NCBI GenBank assembly: GCA_005281725.1 | Contig: SSBO01000012.1 | Coordinates: forward strand, 19,047,060-19,111,059 | Source of the DNA: Wuchereria bancrofti | Lineage: Eukaryota > Nematoda > Chromadorea > Rhabditida > Onchocercidae | Direction: 5' to 3' | DNA length: 64,000 nt | Shown: positions 11,888 to 23,221 of the stretch, in pieces | Numbering within the stretch: position 1 is the first letter of the stretch | How the letters are laid out: each line of letters opens with the position of its first letter | Position numbers and translations under genes: made by a program | Notes under the pieces: generated by a model | What the model was told of the DNA's origin: nothing | The model's input: the letters and a program-made list of their open reading frames with translations, nothing else | Databases searched by the model: none

Positions 11888-13359
11888 TTATTTAAATATA
11901 TGTAAAGTAGTTTTTGAAAAATTTTCCACTGGACGATTTCAACGAATAGTACAACTGCACCAAATTAAATGTTAAGCTTTGAAGAAAAGCGAAAGAGTTA
12001 GAATAATAAGTAAAAGCAGCAAAAGATCAGAGAAATATGATATGAACTAAGCTTCAATTCACTTCACTTCAATTTTCAAACTTTGTACGCTTTGTCTGGT
12101 TGTATTAACACCTGCAAAACATTAACCTAATTGAATGAAGAGGAAAAAGAAAAAAAGGAAAAATAGCAATATTATTGAGAATGCAAAAACACTTAACATA
12201 ACATACACTTTTAGTTAACAATCAAATAAGCTCAGCCATCTTAAAAATTTCAAAATATTCCACATACAAAGAAAAAGAATGAAATGAAAATTTTTCGAAG
12301 AAAAATTGAAGAAACAAAAAGTTGTAGAAACATTAACACCCCTCGCTATCAATATCATCCTATAATAGTAATAATGATAAGAATAATAAAAACAACACAG
12401 TAACAATGCACACGAATTACTTACAATTCTAATAACTATGAAATGTTATTGTATAGGAATCAAAAGCATTTTATAATAAATTTATCATTCATCTTGATAT
12501 ATAATTTGTCGATTCATTCTCAAAGCGCAGAAAATTAAAATTAAAAAGAAAAAAAGGACAAATGAAATAATATAAAATGAAAATGTATAATATAAAATTC
12601 AGAAAAATTTGAGAAATTAATTCTACATGTTAAATGTAAATTTTCTTTCCTCAAAGACAAATTATTGTTAATAATTCCAAATGTCTTCGATAGATAAGAA
12701 TGAAAGGAAAGAGAGAGAGAGGGAGGAGGAGAGAGAAATTGACTACCAAAGTTGAAAGTAGTTAAAAAAATTGATTTGTTGTAAAAGATGAACGTTTAAT
12801 TTCTGTTCAACATGCTATGAACAAATATTTCATTCTAGTTATTCAAGCGGAAAAGAAAAATGGGCGAGAAAGGGAGACAGCGAGAAAAAATAGGAGAGGG
12901 AGAGAGAAAGAGAAAATGGAAACGTCCGAGAAATTCTACAATTTAAAAATAATTTTTTACAAATTGGTAACAAAGCATAGTGTCTCTTTTTTTGACTTTT
13001 TTTAAAACATTTTTATCTGATAAATTAACAATGAATCAATTCTGTTTGATATATAATAATGCATCAATTACCAATGCTCTGATTGGAATGAAATTAAATT
13101 TGAAGTAATTCATTCATATACATTTACATTTATGACAGCTATGGTGTGCAACTGAAAGGAGAGAAAGATGTAGAGAAATTAACAAAACTACAGTAACACT
13201 ATAATTGGCAAAATTTCAATTTTAATTTAATTTAATTATTTTTAGGACAAAAAAATTCGTATCCTCAGACACATGAATACCTTTTAGTAGTATACTTATA
13301 GCAAGACAAAAATTATTTTATTTATAATCAAAAAATATGACATATGTATAAACAACCTA
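11888..13359. other. Non-coding spacer, purine-rich repeats
   Basis: AT-rich DNA between the adenylate kinase 5' end and the 3' end of the TB2/DP1 gene. It contains GA-rich simple sequence at about 12711-12740 and 12850-12920. A TTTATT at about 13316 would be the AATAAA poly(A) signal of the TB2/DP1 gene on the minus strand. No exon was recognised. Confidence 0.5.
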
Positions 13360-16300
13360 TCACTTTCCAATAATGAATCGAACGTTTCGTTCGATATTTT
13401 TATTAAAATTTTTGATGAAATCACGATAAATTAAATCAGCTCCTTTGACTAATGGCATTAATAAATAGGTAATAATGATAACTTTAATTGACCAATACAC
13501 TGTCCAATGTTTTATATAATGATAAAAAAACACATCCAATAATGCTACCCAACCAAAAACAATCCAGTACCTGAATAACTGTGTTACTTCATTAAAAAAG
13601 TATGATAACCTTTGAAGAAATGATAAGATAGAAAATTCTATATTACAGGAAATATCAACGATTGTGAATTTTCGGATAAAAGAATTCTTCGACTTAGAAA
13701 AAATTCCTTGAACTAAAGGAAATAAAGAAAAAAGATCAAAAAAAAGTCCTTTTGATGTTTGAACTATGATATATCTTAAGCTTTTTTTAAACTACGATAT
13801 TCAGTTGCCACTAATTTATGGTAATAATTGAACAGATTATTTGTTGATATTCAATTTTATTGAGGTAGTGTCAAAAAATTATTTCAACAGTTATTAAAAA
13901 GAATATCATCCATTAAACTTATGAAGCATCACATGTCTTGATTAGTTACTAACAAAACGTGATTAATCTATTCAACTAAACATATAATTCCTAGTTATTC
14001 CATCTAATTCTATCAAAGTAAATAATACTACTTGAACTTCTAGCATAAAATCAAGCCTTCCCTAAGCAGATGTAATTGCACTCTAACATGATGAATTTCT
14101 TAACCAATTAATACTACACTTATTGTTAATCCAACGATCGTTTATCATGCACATATAATTTATCCGTTATGTGAGATTGTCTATGATCTTTGATACTTTA
14201 AATCAATATCAAAATGTTCTTATTCATTCTAAATACTTCTAAATGTTTAACAATTAAATAACAAAATACTAATGAAGAACTCAATTTACCTAAGCCAACT
14301 TCTACATGCATCAAGTCCACGATTTTCGAATGTAATGTGTGTTTTATACACAAGATATCCAACACCCTGAAAAATTAATAAATAAGGAAAATATAGCAAA
14401 CTTCCCTTTGAAAAATTTAACCTTGAAAACACAAAGACGTAAACTGAAATTTATAAACAAAAAGAAAAAAATATATATACCATAGTATAATATAGAAGTT
14501 TTGCCAGGTCTCCACTTAAAATGTATAAAAAATATATGCCGCTTAAAATGTAAGATACTGTCACTCGTGAAATGCCTGATTTTTTCTCAAAAAATGTCCA
14601 ACTGAAATGTATGTCATCATGTTTAATGAAAACTTGAGATTAATTTATTATCTCCTATAGTTTTTTAGCTCTATGAATCAATTAGCAAAAATAGGAAATT
14701 TTTTAAAAAGTATGTAAAAACTCTCTTCATGTTCCGACTTTCCAAAAAAAAAAAAATGAAACAACTGTAGCTTCAAATCAAGTTTATTAGTGTCAAGCAA
14801 GATTATATGAACGAAATAGAGTTAAAACACAAATAATGAAATTTTGCTGCGGCTGTTGAAGCATTAAAATAAATCACCTCTTTAAAAAAGAAAAAATGTT
14901 TAAATCTTATAGTGAAGTATACGATTACCATTGATTGCACCGCCCATTATCATTATCATAGAGATAATTGATCACAATCGTATGAATATTCTGAGGTGTT
15001 AAATCCCACCAATATTCTACCAAAGTATTATTTGATGTGCGTACAGACATCATACTTTTCATTCCGAAAACTAGAATTCGAGTCATCTCGTTGCAAAAAT
15101 AGCATTATGAATCATGTAATTATCAAATGACAAGTGAAATGATTTAATTTTTTCATGAATTCTAAATGGCTGGGCGGATTATTCGGCCATTTAGCACATC
15201 AAATCTCCGAATAATGAACAGATTACATAATTGATATGTTTGGTTTATTTTCTACCAGTTCTCAGCATATGAGTCAAAATCATTTGTAACTAGCAGACAT
15301 TACAGTTAAATTATTCCAGTGTTTTGAGACATTATGAATAAAAAAAAATAAGCAAAACTATGAGTAAGCCGTGTAACTTCTACATTAATTAGTCATCTCT
15401 TAGAAATTAAAAAGCCTGATTTAATGCTCAGCTAATAGGGAAACTATTCTGCTTCATTTCAATTCGTCTATATTAATTTCTTAATTTTTGATGCTATAAG
15501 ACTTACACTGCAATATGAAATAAAAAAAATAAAATAAACGACACGTCTTTCGCAAGTGGGAAAAGTGTAGATTTTTCCTCTGGCCAGTAAAGAGCCAATA
15601 TTGAAACATTAGAAATACGAAACCTTAGCTATTTTAATGTTAAAACAAGATGAAATTTTAATATATGAGAGATCGGAACTGTAGTCGGAAATCACTGAAA
15701 TTGACTGCTGGCTGCATCGAGGCTAAAAATCAACGGTACATTTTTGATAAGTTCAGAACTAGGTTATAACTATAGATATTTTAAGATACCTTATAAATTC
15801 TGCAATAAATACCTGTTGGTGAAGCATGATAAGATACGATAATAAGGAGAAAATTAAGGCCTTACATTCAATTTTTTCTGTCTTAATAACAGAGACTGAT
15901 CAACTTATTCAGTCAAGTACTGTACTATGAAAAGTGAGAAATAATAGGATAATCAATGAAGCATTTTAAAAAAAGTCCTGAAATGATAGTATTTTGTATT
16001 TTGGAAAACATATTAGAAAATATTAACTCGTTCCTATACAGCAAATAAATTAATATCAGGAAATGCAATCGTAAGGGTAATTAAATTTTAAGGAAAGAAA
16101 AAGTTCAAATTAGATGAAAGAAGCGAAATTTACACTGATAGAGCTGTTAGATGTTGCACACTCTAGCATCATATCCGGTGACTGTGATCGCTTGTGGGAA
16201 TCAACAGAACTTGTAGCAGGTGATGATTTACTCGTATCACCTGCTGTTATCGATTTTCCGTTTACAATATTTTTATCCATTTCAACCGCTGTTTTTAGTG

Positions 16301-16767
16301 TCGTATCAGAACCGAAAGATGGAAATTTCTGGTTACGTTGACAATGATCGGGTAATGTTTTGTCAGGATGATAAAGGGAACCAGGATTCCCTTTATTATT
16401 TGTAATTGATCCCTTTCCTGGTATCCCTTCATGTAGACCAGCACATTTTTTAACAAATAACTTCTGAAAAATTATATTACTAAAATATTCTCGATAAATA
16501 CCATATTAAAGTAATACAGTTTATTAGTAATAATAAGGAATTAAATTACGATTAAAACAATAAAGATCATTGTATTTATAGTGCTGCTATCATACAAACA
16601 AATCTATGCTTCTTCCTATATAAATGATTTTTACAGGAAATTCAAAAATAAATCTCTCAGAATTTCACCATAACAACAAAGTTTTCATAGCAATATCATT
16701 AATTTAATTCTATATCGCTTCCTATTAATCAAAAAAGAACAAAAGTCCACACCTTCAACATCTCCAT
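13360..16767 (-). CDS. TB2/DP1/HVA22 family protein (REEP/Yop1-like)
   Basis: Exons on the minus strand: 16753-16767, 16136-16463, 14939 region (14929-15070), 14481-14601, 14290-14366 and 13360-13570. They sum to 894 nt, in phase, 297 residues. The C-terminal half (about residues 160-270) is a TB2/DP1/HVA22 domain: paired hydrophobic segments VSYILSGIYFLYIL, GVGYLVYKTHITFENR, YWIVFGWVALLDVFF and VIIITYLLMPLVKGADLIY, followed by a basic end. Family members are hairpin-inserted ER proteins that shape tubules or help membrane traffic. The first 115 residues are an unusual Ser/Thr/Asn-rich hydrophilic extension with no recognised domain. The 15-nt first exon (MEMLK) has an in-frame start and a GTGTGG donor but is the least certain part. 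A TTTATT about 40 bp past the stop gives a poly(A) signal. Confidence 0.85.
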
Positions 16768-17328
16768 TGCTCAATCTTTACCTCACTGCAAATACAACCA
16801 CTAATAATCAAATAAATGGAATGAACCAATTTAACGACACAAATTTCTATTTTTTAGTAAAAATTTGCATAACAGTAAATCGTCCCACACACTTCATTAG
16901 CTAATTAGTTAGTATAAGATTAAGAAAGAAAGAGCAATAAAGACTCATTATCTGTATTTTTACAAAGTAATAGTTGTTTATATTTTTATTATCTAAAAAC
17001 ATTTAGTTAGAATACCATTAATATATTGAGATTAACGTTATCATTTCTTTTTTGTAAGCTAAGTTTAACAAATCGTATATTTTTTTTTTTTGTAATATCT
17101 GTTTAACATCAAGTATATTTGTAACATCTGTTTAACATTATTTAATCACCCCTACTTTTATATCACTGAAGACTGTTTACAATTAAAGACTGTTCAAGTT
17201 ATTACATAAATAACAAAATGACAGTAAAACATTAAAAAAGTAGCAACAATTGCGACAATAAAAGAAAAGTTCTATCGAATTTCTGAAATGCTATCGCTAA
17301 GTTTTTTGGATTTTACCTTTTATAAAAA
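16768..17328. other. Non-coding AT-rich spacer
   Basis: Upstream flank of the TB2/DP1 gene. It contains a short direct repeat (TAACATCTGTTTAACAT-like, about 17090-17140) and poly-T. No gene seen. Confidence 0.5.
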
Positions 17329-17389
17329 CACTTCAAATTATATTCAGATAATGAACATGTTATTCATTATCTGAATATAATTTAAAGTG
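17329..17389. repeat. Near-perfect palindrome, 27-bp arms, 7-nt loop
   Basis: The left arm 17329-17355 (begins CACTTCAAATTATATTCAG) is the reverse complement of 17363-17389 with one mismatch; the loop is CATGTTA. It would form a stable hairpin or cruciform. It lies about 280 bp left of the bacterial argS remnant. Palindromic repeats are common in Wolbachia intergenic DNA, but a nematode-type inverted repeat is equally possible. Confidence 0.9.
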
Positions 17390-17423
17390 TATACATAGAC
17401 ATGTCAAAATACGCCAATAATGT

Positions 17424-17667
17424 ATGCACAGGGCGATAAATAAAAAAACTGAAAAGTTTAACTTTAACAAACTAAGGACTACAAAAGACAATAAATTAGC
17501 TAATTCTAGCGAAATGATGAACTTAGTTCCTCAAAGAATGAGTTTTACCAACAGAAAAAAAAATATAGATAAAAACTTTATTATTGTATTGAAAGAAGGA
17601 ACTAAACATTATAAAAATAAACTTTTTAGTAAAAATGATATCTATAATCTTGTGCGTGAAAAAAAAA
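17424..17667 (+). other. Open segment of possible bacterial origin
   Basis: An open frame (from 17424) of Lys/Asn-rich sequence runs into the argS remnant but in a different reading frame from it. It has no splice signals and no recognised motif. Its position directly against a bacterial remnant suggests it came in the same transferred block, but the sequence alone does not show this. Confidence 0.25.
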
Positions 17668-17897
17668 GTATCTGCAATTCCAACTGGTCCACTGCATATT
17701 AGTCATGAAAGGGGTGCAGTGTTTGGTGATGTTCTAACAAATTTACTGAAAAAAGTTTGTTATAGGGCGATTAATGAGTACTACATTAATGATGTGGGGA
17801 ATAGATAGATACGCTAGTTCGGTCGATGTATTTGCGATATAAAGAAGCCCTAGAAGAAAAAATTAGCACTGAAAAGTTTGTACCCTGGTGAATTTAA
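17668..17897 (+). pseudogene. argS: Decayed bacterial arginyl-tRNA synthetase fragment (likely Wolbachia transfer)
   Basis: Three short frames in series reproduce the class I catalytic entry of bacterial Arg[22 protein letters not shown] (17668 on) carries the PTGPLHxGH HIGH-type signature with the last Gly changed to Ser. It continues as DVLTNLLKK and [10 protein letters not shown] to a TAG at 17806. A frame change leads to [20 protein letters not shown] (from 17805), then a second shift back to LYPGEFK at about 17878. Order and spacing match the bacterial enzyme; there are no introns. It encodes no working enzyme: about 75 codons, two frameshifts, one stop and no anticodon-binding domain. 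Among animals, filarial nematodes are known to carry many such nuclear Wolbachia fragments, so that source is favoured. It lies 0.3 kb beyond the bud-13 stop on the other strand. Confidence 0.85.
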
Positions 17898-18200
17898 GTT
17901 TGCTGATTTATACAAGGTCAGAGAAACTGTTCAACACTGCACACAATAATACAAAAAGTGCAATTGCTGAGAATAAATCTTTTGAATTACTACTTGATAT
18001 ATTTGAATATAGAAGTAGATTACATTTTTCAAAGTTTCAGTGAAAGGGTACAGTGTTGTTGGTAGCATAAAGGACTATGAATGTTCGGGATTATTAATAT
18101 TGCAATGTAATCAGTTTTCATTTGCAAATCAACAAACCATTTATGATTTGCATAATACAGTTAAAAAATAGCTTCGTATACCAAATTCAAATGCAGTTTG
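17898..18200 (+). other. Possible continuation of the transferred block
   Basis: Short stop-broken frames follow the argS fragment (for example SAIAENKSFELLLDIFEYRS at about 17955-18014, and YSVVGSIKDYECSGLLIL in another frame at about 18048-18101). They look coding-like but do not match ArgRS as I know it and no family is recognised. They may be another bacterial gene joined during or after transfer. The right part overlaps the 3' flank of bud-13. Confidence 0.3.
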
Positions 18201-18211
18201 TATCACAAAAA

Positions 18212-21200
18212 TTAAACTTCGTATTTCGCAATATTTTCATAGTATTCGGTACATTGAGCTACTTTTCGATTAGCCATTTCAGCTATTCGATCTTCAAAAC
18301 CATTTGAACGATTCACACCATCCCACCGATAACCTGGTGCGATGTTGAAACGATTCGGTTGCCAACTTCCCTTATATTTGGGATATGCTAAAAAAAGACA
18401 ACGATAATGATAACATTCTGGAAAATTCAAATGGTTTCGAATACAATATCAAGCGACAAATACGTTTTGGCATGGCTAAAAACAAGTCTAAAACCTTACA
18501 ATACAGAAATAAAGTAGTGTTCAAAATTGGAACAAAAATTTTAATTAAGAATTGAAAGTGAAAAATAATAATCTCTATATACAAATGCTTTCCAAAAAAA
18601 AAAAAATAAATAAAAATAAATTCACGATGTATAATTCTTACCGGTCCCACTCTTTATTTCAGCATTTTCCTTTTTCTTTTTCACATATTTATACATCGGG
18701 TCTTTTTCGTGCAGTTGCTAAAAATACTTCCGTTATTCAAAATTTCACATTCATATTACTTCGGGTTCCCGATTAGTGTTGAATTTTATTTCATCTTCAT
18801 TTTTTTCTAATTACTTAAGGCAAATGAATACATATGGTGACGTTGTAAAGATGAAAACTCCCAGTATAAACAACAATAAAGTAAGCACTATTATCACCAG
18901 ATTACGTAAGAAACGAATAATTTGAAGTACTCATCTCATTTCATATTTATTTTCATTCATTACCTATAAAAAAGAATAAAACATTCTATTCTCATATCGA
19001 ATGATTTTGGAAAAAGGAAATCGCATAGTTCAAGTTAATTTAAAGTTATGAAAACATCTGTTCATTATCAAAAATACCTTTTTCAAGTGTTCATTCATTG
19101 TCTCATCATCAACACAGCGCGCAAAATCCTCTTGCGCTACTCGAGCCATTTCATTTAATTTTTCAGTCCGCTAAACAAAACTTTTCAAAATCAGAAAAGA
19201 ACTGAATTCAATTAAGCTTCACAATATTTAAACTCATATTCGAATGTGATGGTACTGAAAGAAAAAACAATATGTGCAAAGCAAACCTCTTCTAATTGTC
19301 GCAAACCCCTGTTCCAATTTTTATATTTCTCCTCTAATTCTTGTTGCTTTTTAGCTTCACGTTCCTTTCTTTCACGATCTTCCCTTGTTTCACGTCCTTT
19401 ACCAGTTAATTTGGTACGACGAATAACTGCCACATCTTTACCACTCGTGTACCCTTTCCAACTTTCGAGCAACTTCAAGTTTGGAGTTTTAGTGGGAAAT
19501 ACGAGTTTAAACTTCTATTAAATTTTTAACCATAAATAAAAAAATAAAATGAAAGAAAAAAAAAATTAAGACAACTAAGTGAGCACCAGTTGATAGTATT
19601 TTTACATTATTGAAGTTTAACTAAAACATCTATTCCAAACATTTGTCACTAAATTTCAATTAAAACAGAAATTAAAAAAAAATTTCAGTGAACAGAGTCA
19701 ATGTTCTTACTTTTGTTTCACCTTCTCGAATTCGTTTCATTTCTTCTCGATGCATTTCCAGTGTTTTAAGACCAGCGCTTTTCCCAGTCACCGGTTTAGC
19801 ATCACTTTCATTTGATCGATCTCGTTTACTATGATGTGATGACCTACCATCATCAGGAGAATCTCTTCGTCCTAGATAATCTGCGAAGTGTTATCATATT
19901 CGGTGGAATAGAAATTACGCACTTACATCTGATTTATTCCTGTATGAATATATTAACAGCTAGATTGTAAAACTAATTTTTAGTCGAATAAGATCAGACT
20001 ACTAAGTAATTTAAAAGTGTAAACTATAAATTTTCGGACCACTCTAAAACCAGGCAAAAATACAAAATCGAACGAACAAATGCATCTTTTTAATGACTGC
20101 TAAGTAAATAAGAAAGTTATACTTGTGGCAATATTAAGAGCACTAAAACTAAAACGTTTAACCCCGGGGTTTCAAGACTATTTTCTTGATAGTAGTAATA
20201 AACCTCATCTTAATTAGATAATGTGAATAGATAAATCTAGCGTACTAATAACTATCTCAAAATTTGATGAAATAGTTTCATATAAGAACAGCGGAATTCG
20301 ATCAACAGATATCGAGAATGTCTGACAAAATATTCAGCATGAATTATGATTCAATACTTACTTCTATAACGTCTGTGTAGTCCACTAGAACTTTCATCGT
20401 CTCCTCTTCCATAATACTTTCGCCTTCTTTCAACGCTTCTGTCATGTGATGATGCATCAGAATCCCAGCTACTTCTTTTACGTTGATAAGAGTCGACGCC
20501 ATCATTTCGCCTCCATTTTTGATGTCCATAATTTCCCGATTCTTTTCCACGATTTGAAATTCTAACACAATCATCGTATTTACGTGGTGGAGAAGAATCT
20601 GAGTCAGAATAATTTGTTGGTTTTCTGCGTCTTGGAGGTGAAGCGTCCGAATCAGAATTTTGCTTCGTACAACTTTTTGACCTTCTTGGTGGAGAAGAAT
20701 CTGAGTCAACTGGCTCATCTTTTATTCTGACAGGCAAAACATCTAATTTAAGATCGTTTGTTGCTGTTTTTCGTTTCGAATATGAATGATTTCTATTGTT
20801 GTCAGGTCTTGCAGAATTCGTTGATCTTGGTGGAGAAGCATCTGAATCGATTGGTTCATCCTTTATTCTAAGAACAGGTAAGGAAACATCTGAATCAGCA
20901 CTAGAATGTTGCACTAATTTTTGACCAATAGAATGATCCTTATTCCTGACCAGAATACTTTCCCACAATTCTGAACTGATAGTCGGAAGAGACATCTCAT
21001 CTGGGGTAACTGAAAAGATCCGTTATTGGAAAAATATTTAACCTGTTAAATAATAAAAAAAAGGAAAAAATTCAGTTAGTACCGGCTTTATGAGTTCATC
21101 AACGTTTCTGATGATCTAAATAGGATACCAGGACAGACTAAACATTACGATCAGATAAGCTGAACATAGTGATACTATGGATACTAGTTTTTTTTTCTTT

Positions 21201-22537
21201 TTTGGAGACTTAGGTACAGTTGAATCCATATCTGCATCTGAAACTTTTATCACATAGTTTCAAAACAATTCCACTCATTATACTCTAAAAATGAACATTT
21301 CACCGCGAGAAATATTGTTGCCAAAACTAGCAAACACAAACCATTTTCATCCGATGAAGAATCATGTCGTTTGCGAGGCGCATTTGTTTCTGCTGCAAAA
21401 ATTTAAAAATTCGTTCCAAAACGGAGTAAAATGGAAAATATGAATAAAGACTGAATAACTTTTCTGGATTGGTAGGGAGAAAAATTAAACAATCATCTAA
21501 ATACATGAAAATGAATAAAGAACAATGAAAATGCCTAGAAAAATCTAAAGAATTACTTTTAAGCTCGACAGCTTCAAATGCAGGCTTGAACTTCGGCATT
21601 GAGTCTAGCTTTTTCATCTTTTCCAATATTTCAATCTCAAAATAAAAAAATTAAGGTGAAAGCAAATTTGATAAATCAAATTATCTTAGGTGATTTCACT
21701 ACAACATGGGGGAATTTATATTTTTTGCTTTTCTAAGGAACTAACAACATAATCTGTAAGTCATTAAAACTGCAATTTATACGTAGAAAATACTCGTTCG
21801 AGTTTTAAATAGTTCAGAAATAAACATCTGCACTTGAAAATATTTTAAAAACCTAAGTGCTACATCAACAAAAAAAACGCTATTTCCACGTTAATTTGTG
21901 AATTCAAACTAACATCTCTCCCACTCTCATCATCTGAAGAAGTTTGCACGACACATTGTGCAACATCAGCAAAAGCATCGTTTTCATGAATTTTCAATCT
22001 GAAAACAATTATTCTACAAATGTTTGTAGAACAAACTATACCTTTTTTTAGTATATGAAATCAAAACGTTTAATTGAACCAAAGGATTTTAAACGATAAA
22101 TATAATCCGCGTTGATAAAACTGGAGAAAATCTCACAGATTTAACATTTCTAATAGATTTATAAGATTTTTTTGATCTTATCAACTAGCAAATAACAGGA
22201 CTGAACCTCTTCTACCTTATGGAAATGTAACATATGAACGGTAAAGTTTTTCTTTTGATCCAAACGTCCGTCAAATTCCCTTTTGTTTTTTAGATTTTCC
22301 TTCATCTAGTAGCATAGATTAATACTGCGGAAAAAAGACTGGACTCAAAAAAACCTTTAAAAATTCGCAGGAAGCACTTAATCTTAACATTCACAAAATC
22401 CCTATTTGAAAGTAGACTATAGCAAACCCAATTCCAATCTTCTTTTTTTTCTTATGTTTTTTTCCGGATTGTTTGTGATCTTTGCTGAGATATTTTTTGA
22501 GATATTTTTCCCTTGCTTTTTTCGCAGCGTCATCCAT
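18212..22537 (-). CDS. bud-13: BUD13 homolog (RES complex, pre-mRNA splicing)
   Basis: BUD13 joins Snu17/RBMX2 and Pml1/SNIP1 in the nuclear RES complex, which aids spliceosome activation and retention of unspliced RNA. Exons on the minus strand: 22428-22537, 21914-21998, 21557-21635, 21342-21392, 21185-21237, 20362-21009, 19711-19871, 19287-19514, 19078-19170, 18642-18717 and 18212-18387, about 587 residues. Diagnostic parts: N-terminal [10 protein letters not shown]; five or so DSDASPPR / DSDSSPPR repeats in the 20362 exon; [20 protein letters not shown]; and the C-terminal [20 protein letters not shown] signature. All junctions are phase-consistent except the 21185/21009 pair, which is off by one and needs another donor or acceptor. 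A TTTCAG directly upstream of the start (about 22548) could be a trans-splice acceptor. dad-1 lies 0.7 kb upstream on the same strand. Confidence 0.94.
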
Positions 22538-23221
22538 CACCCTTTCCTGAAATTTCATACTCCATTCGCGAAAATATCATGAAAAAATTTGTATGCATAA
22601 AGAAAAATACTAAGACCGTTCATAAATCTCGACTTACGAGAAAAGAAAACTGAAAGGTACGTAAAACCTTCAAGTTCCTTTCAAAAACCATATACTGATA
22701 AAAATTTCATATCATTTTCGAAATTACAATAAAATGTAATTCAACAAGTACTGCAACACTCATAAAAGAGAATAGGAAAAAAAACAAACAATAATAAATT
22801 ATATTTATTAAAAGTCATTTATATGATAATATGACAATTTATGGTTTAATTGAATAGATTATCGTCATTCATAAAGTCTATTTCAGCACCATAATTTATT
22901 AATGTCATTTCCAGCTAATTCCATAACTCCAGTAAACAAAGTCAAATTACAGGTTACTCACTTTTTTTTTGTTTGTACTAGTTATAAGTCTTCAAAATAC
23001 TTCACTACTAATCGACTTATTCTTCCTTTTGGATATAGTGAAATGCACTGACATTTAAACTAATTCTTAACTAAAACATGTTCATTGGACAGTAACTAAC
23101 AATGCTAAAAGCATAGCAATGACAATCTAGGCAGTCCTGACAATTATCCATTTTTCCGAGCAATAATAATAGAGGAACGGCATGAGTGAATAACAAACAA
23201 TTCTAAACTAGTGTCAATATA
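22538..23221. other. Spacer between dad-1 and bud-13
   Basis: AT-rich DNA with a TTTATT (minus-strand AATAAA) at about 22806 that could serve dad-1. It is short for an intergenic region here, consistent with co-transcription. No coding sequence seen. Confidence 0.5.

Noticed and set aside
18122..18307. 61-codon plus-strand frame over the bud-13 3' end
   Set aside because: Opposite-strand shadow of the conserved last bud-13 exon and its flank.
20344..20718. 124-codon minus-strand frame inside bud-13
   Set aside because: It is the shadow frame of the SPPR-repeat exon; the overlapping frame carries the BUD13 signatures.
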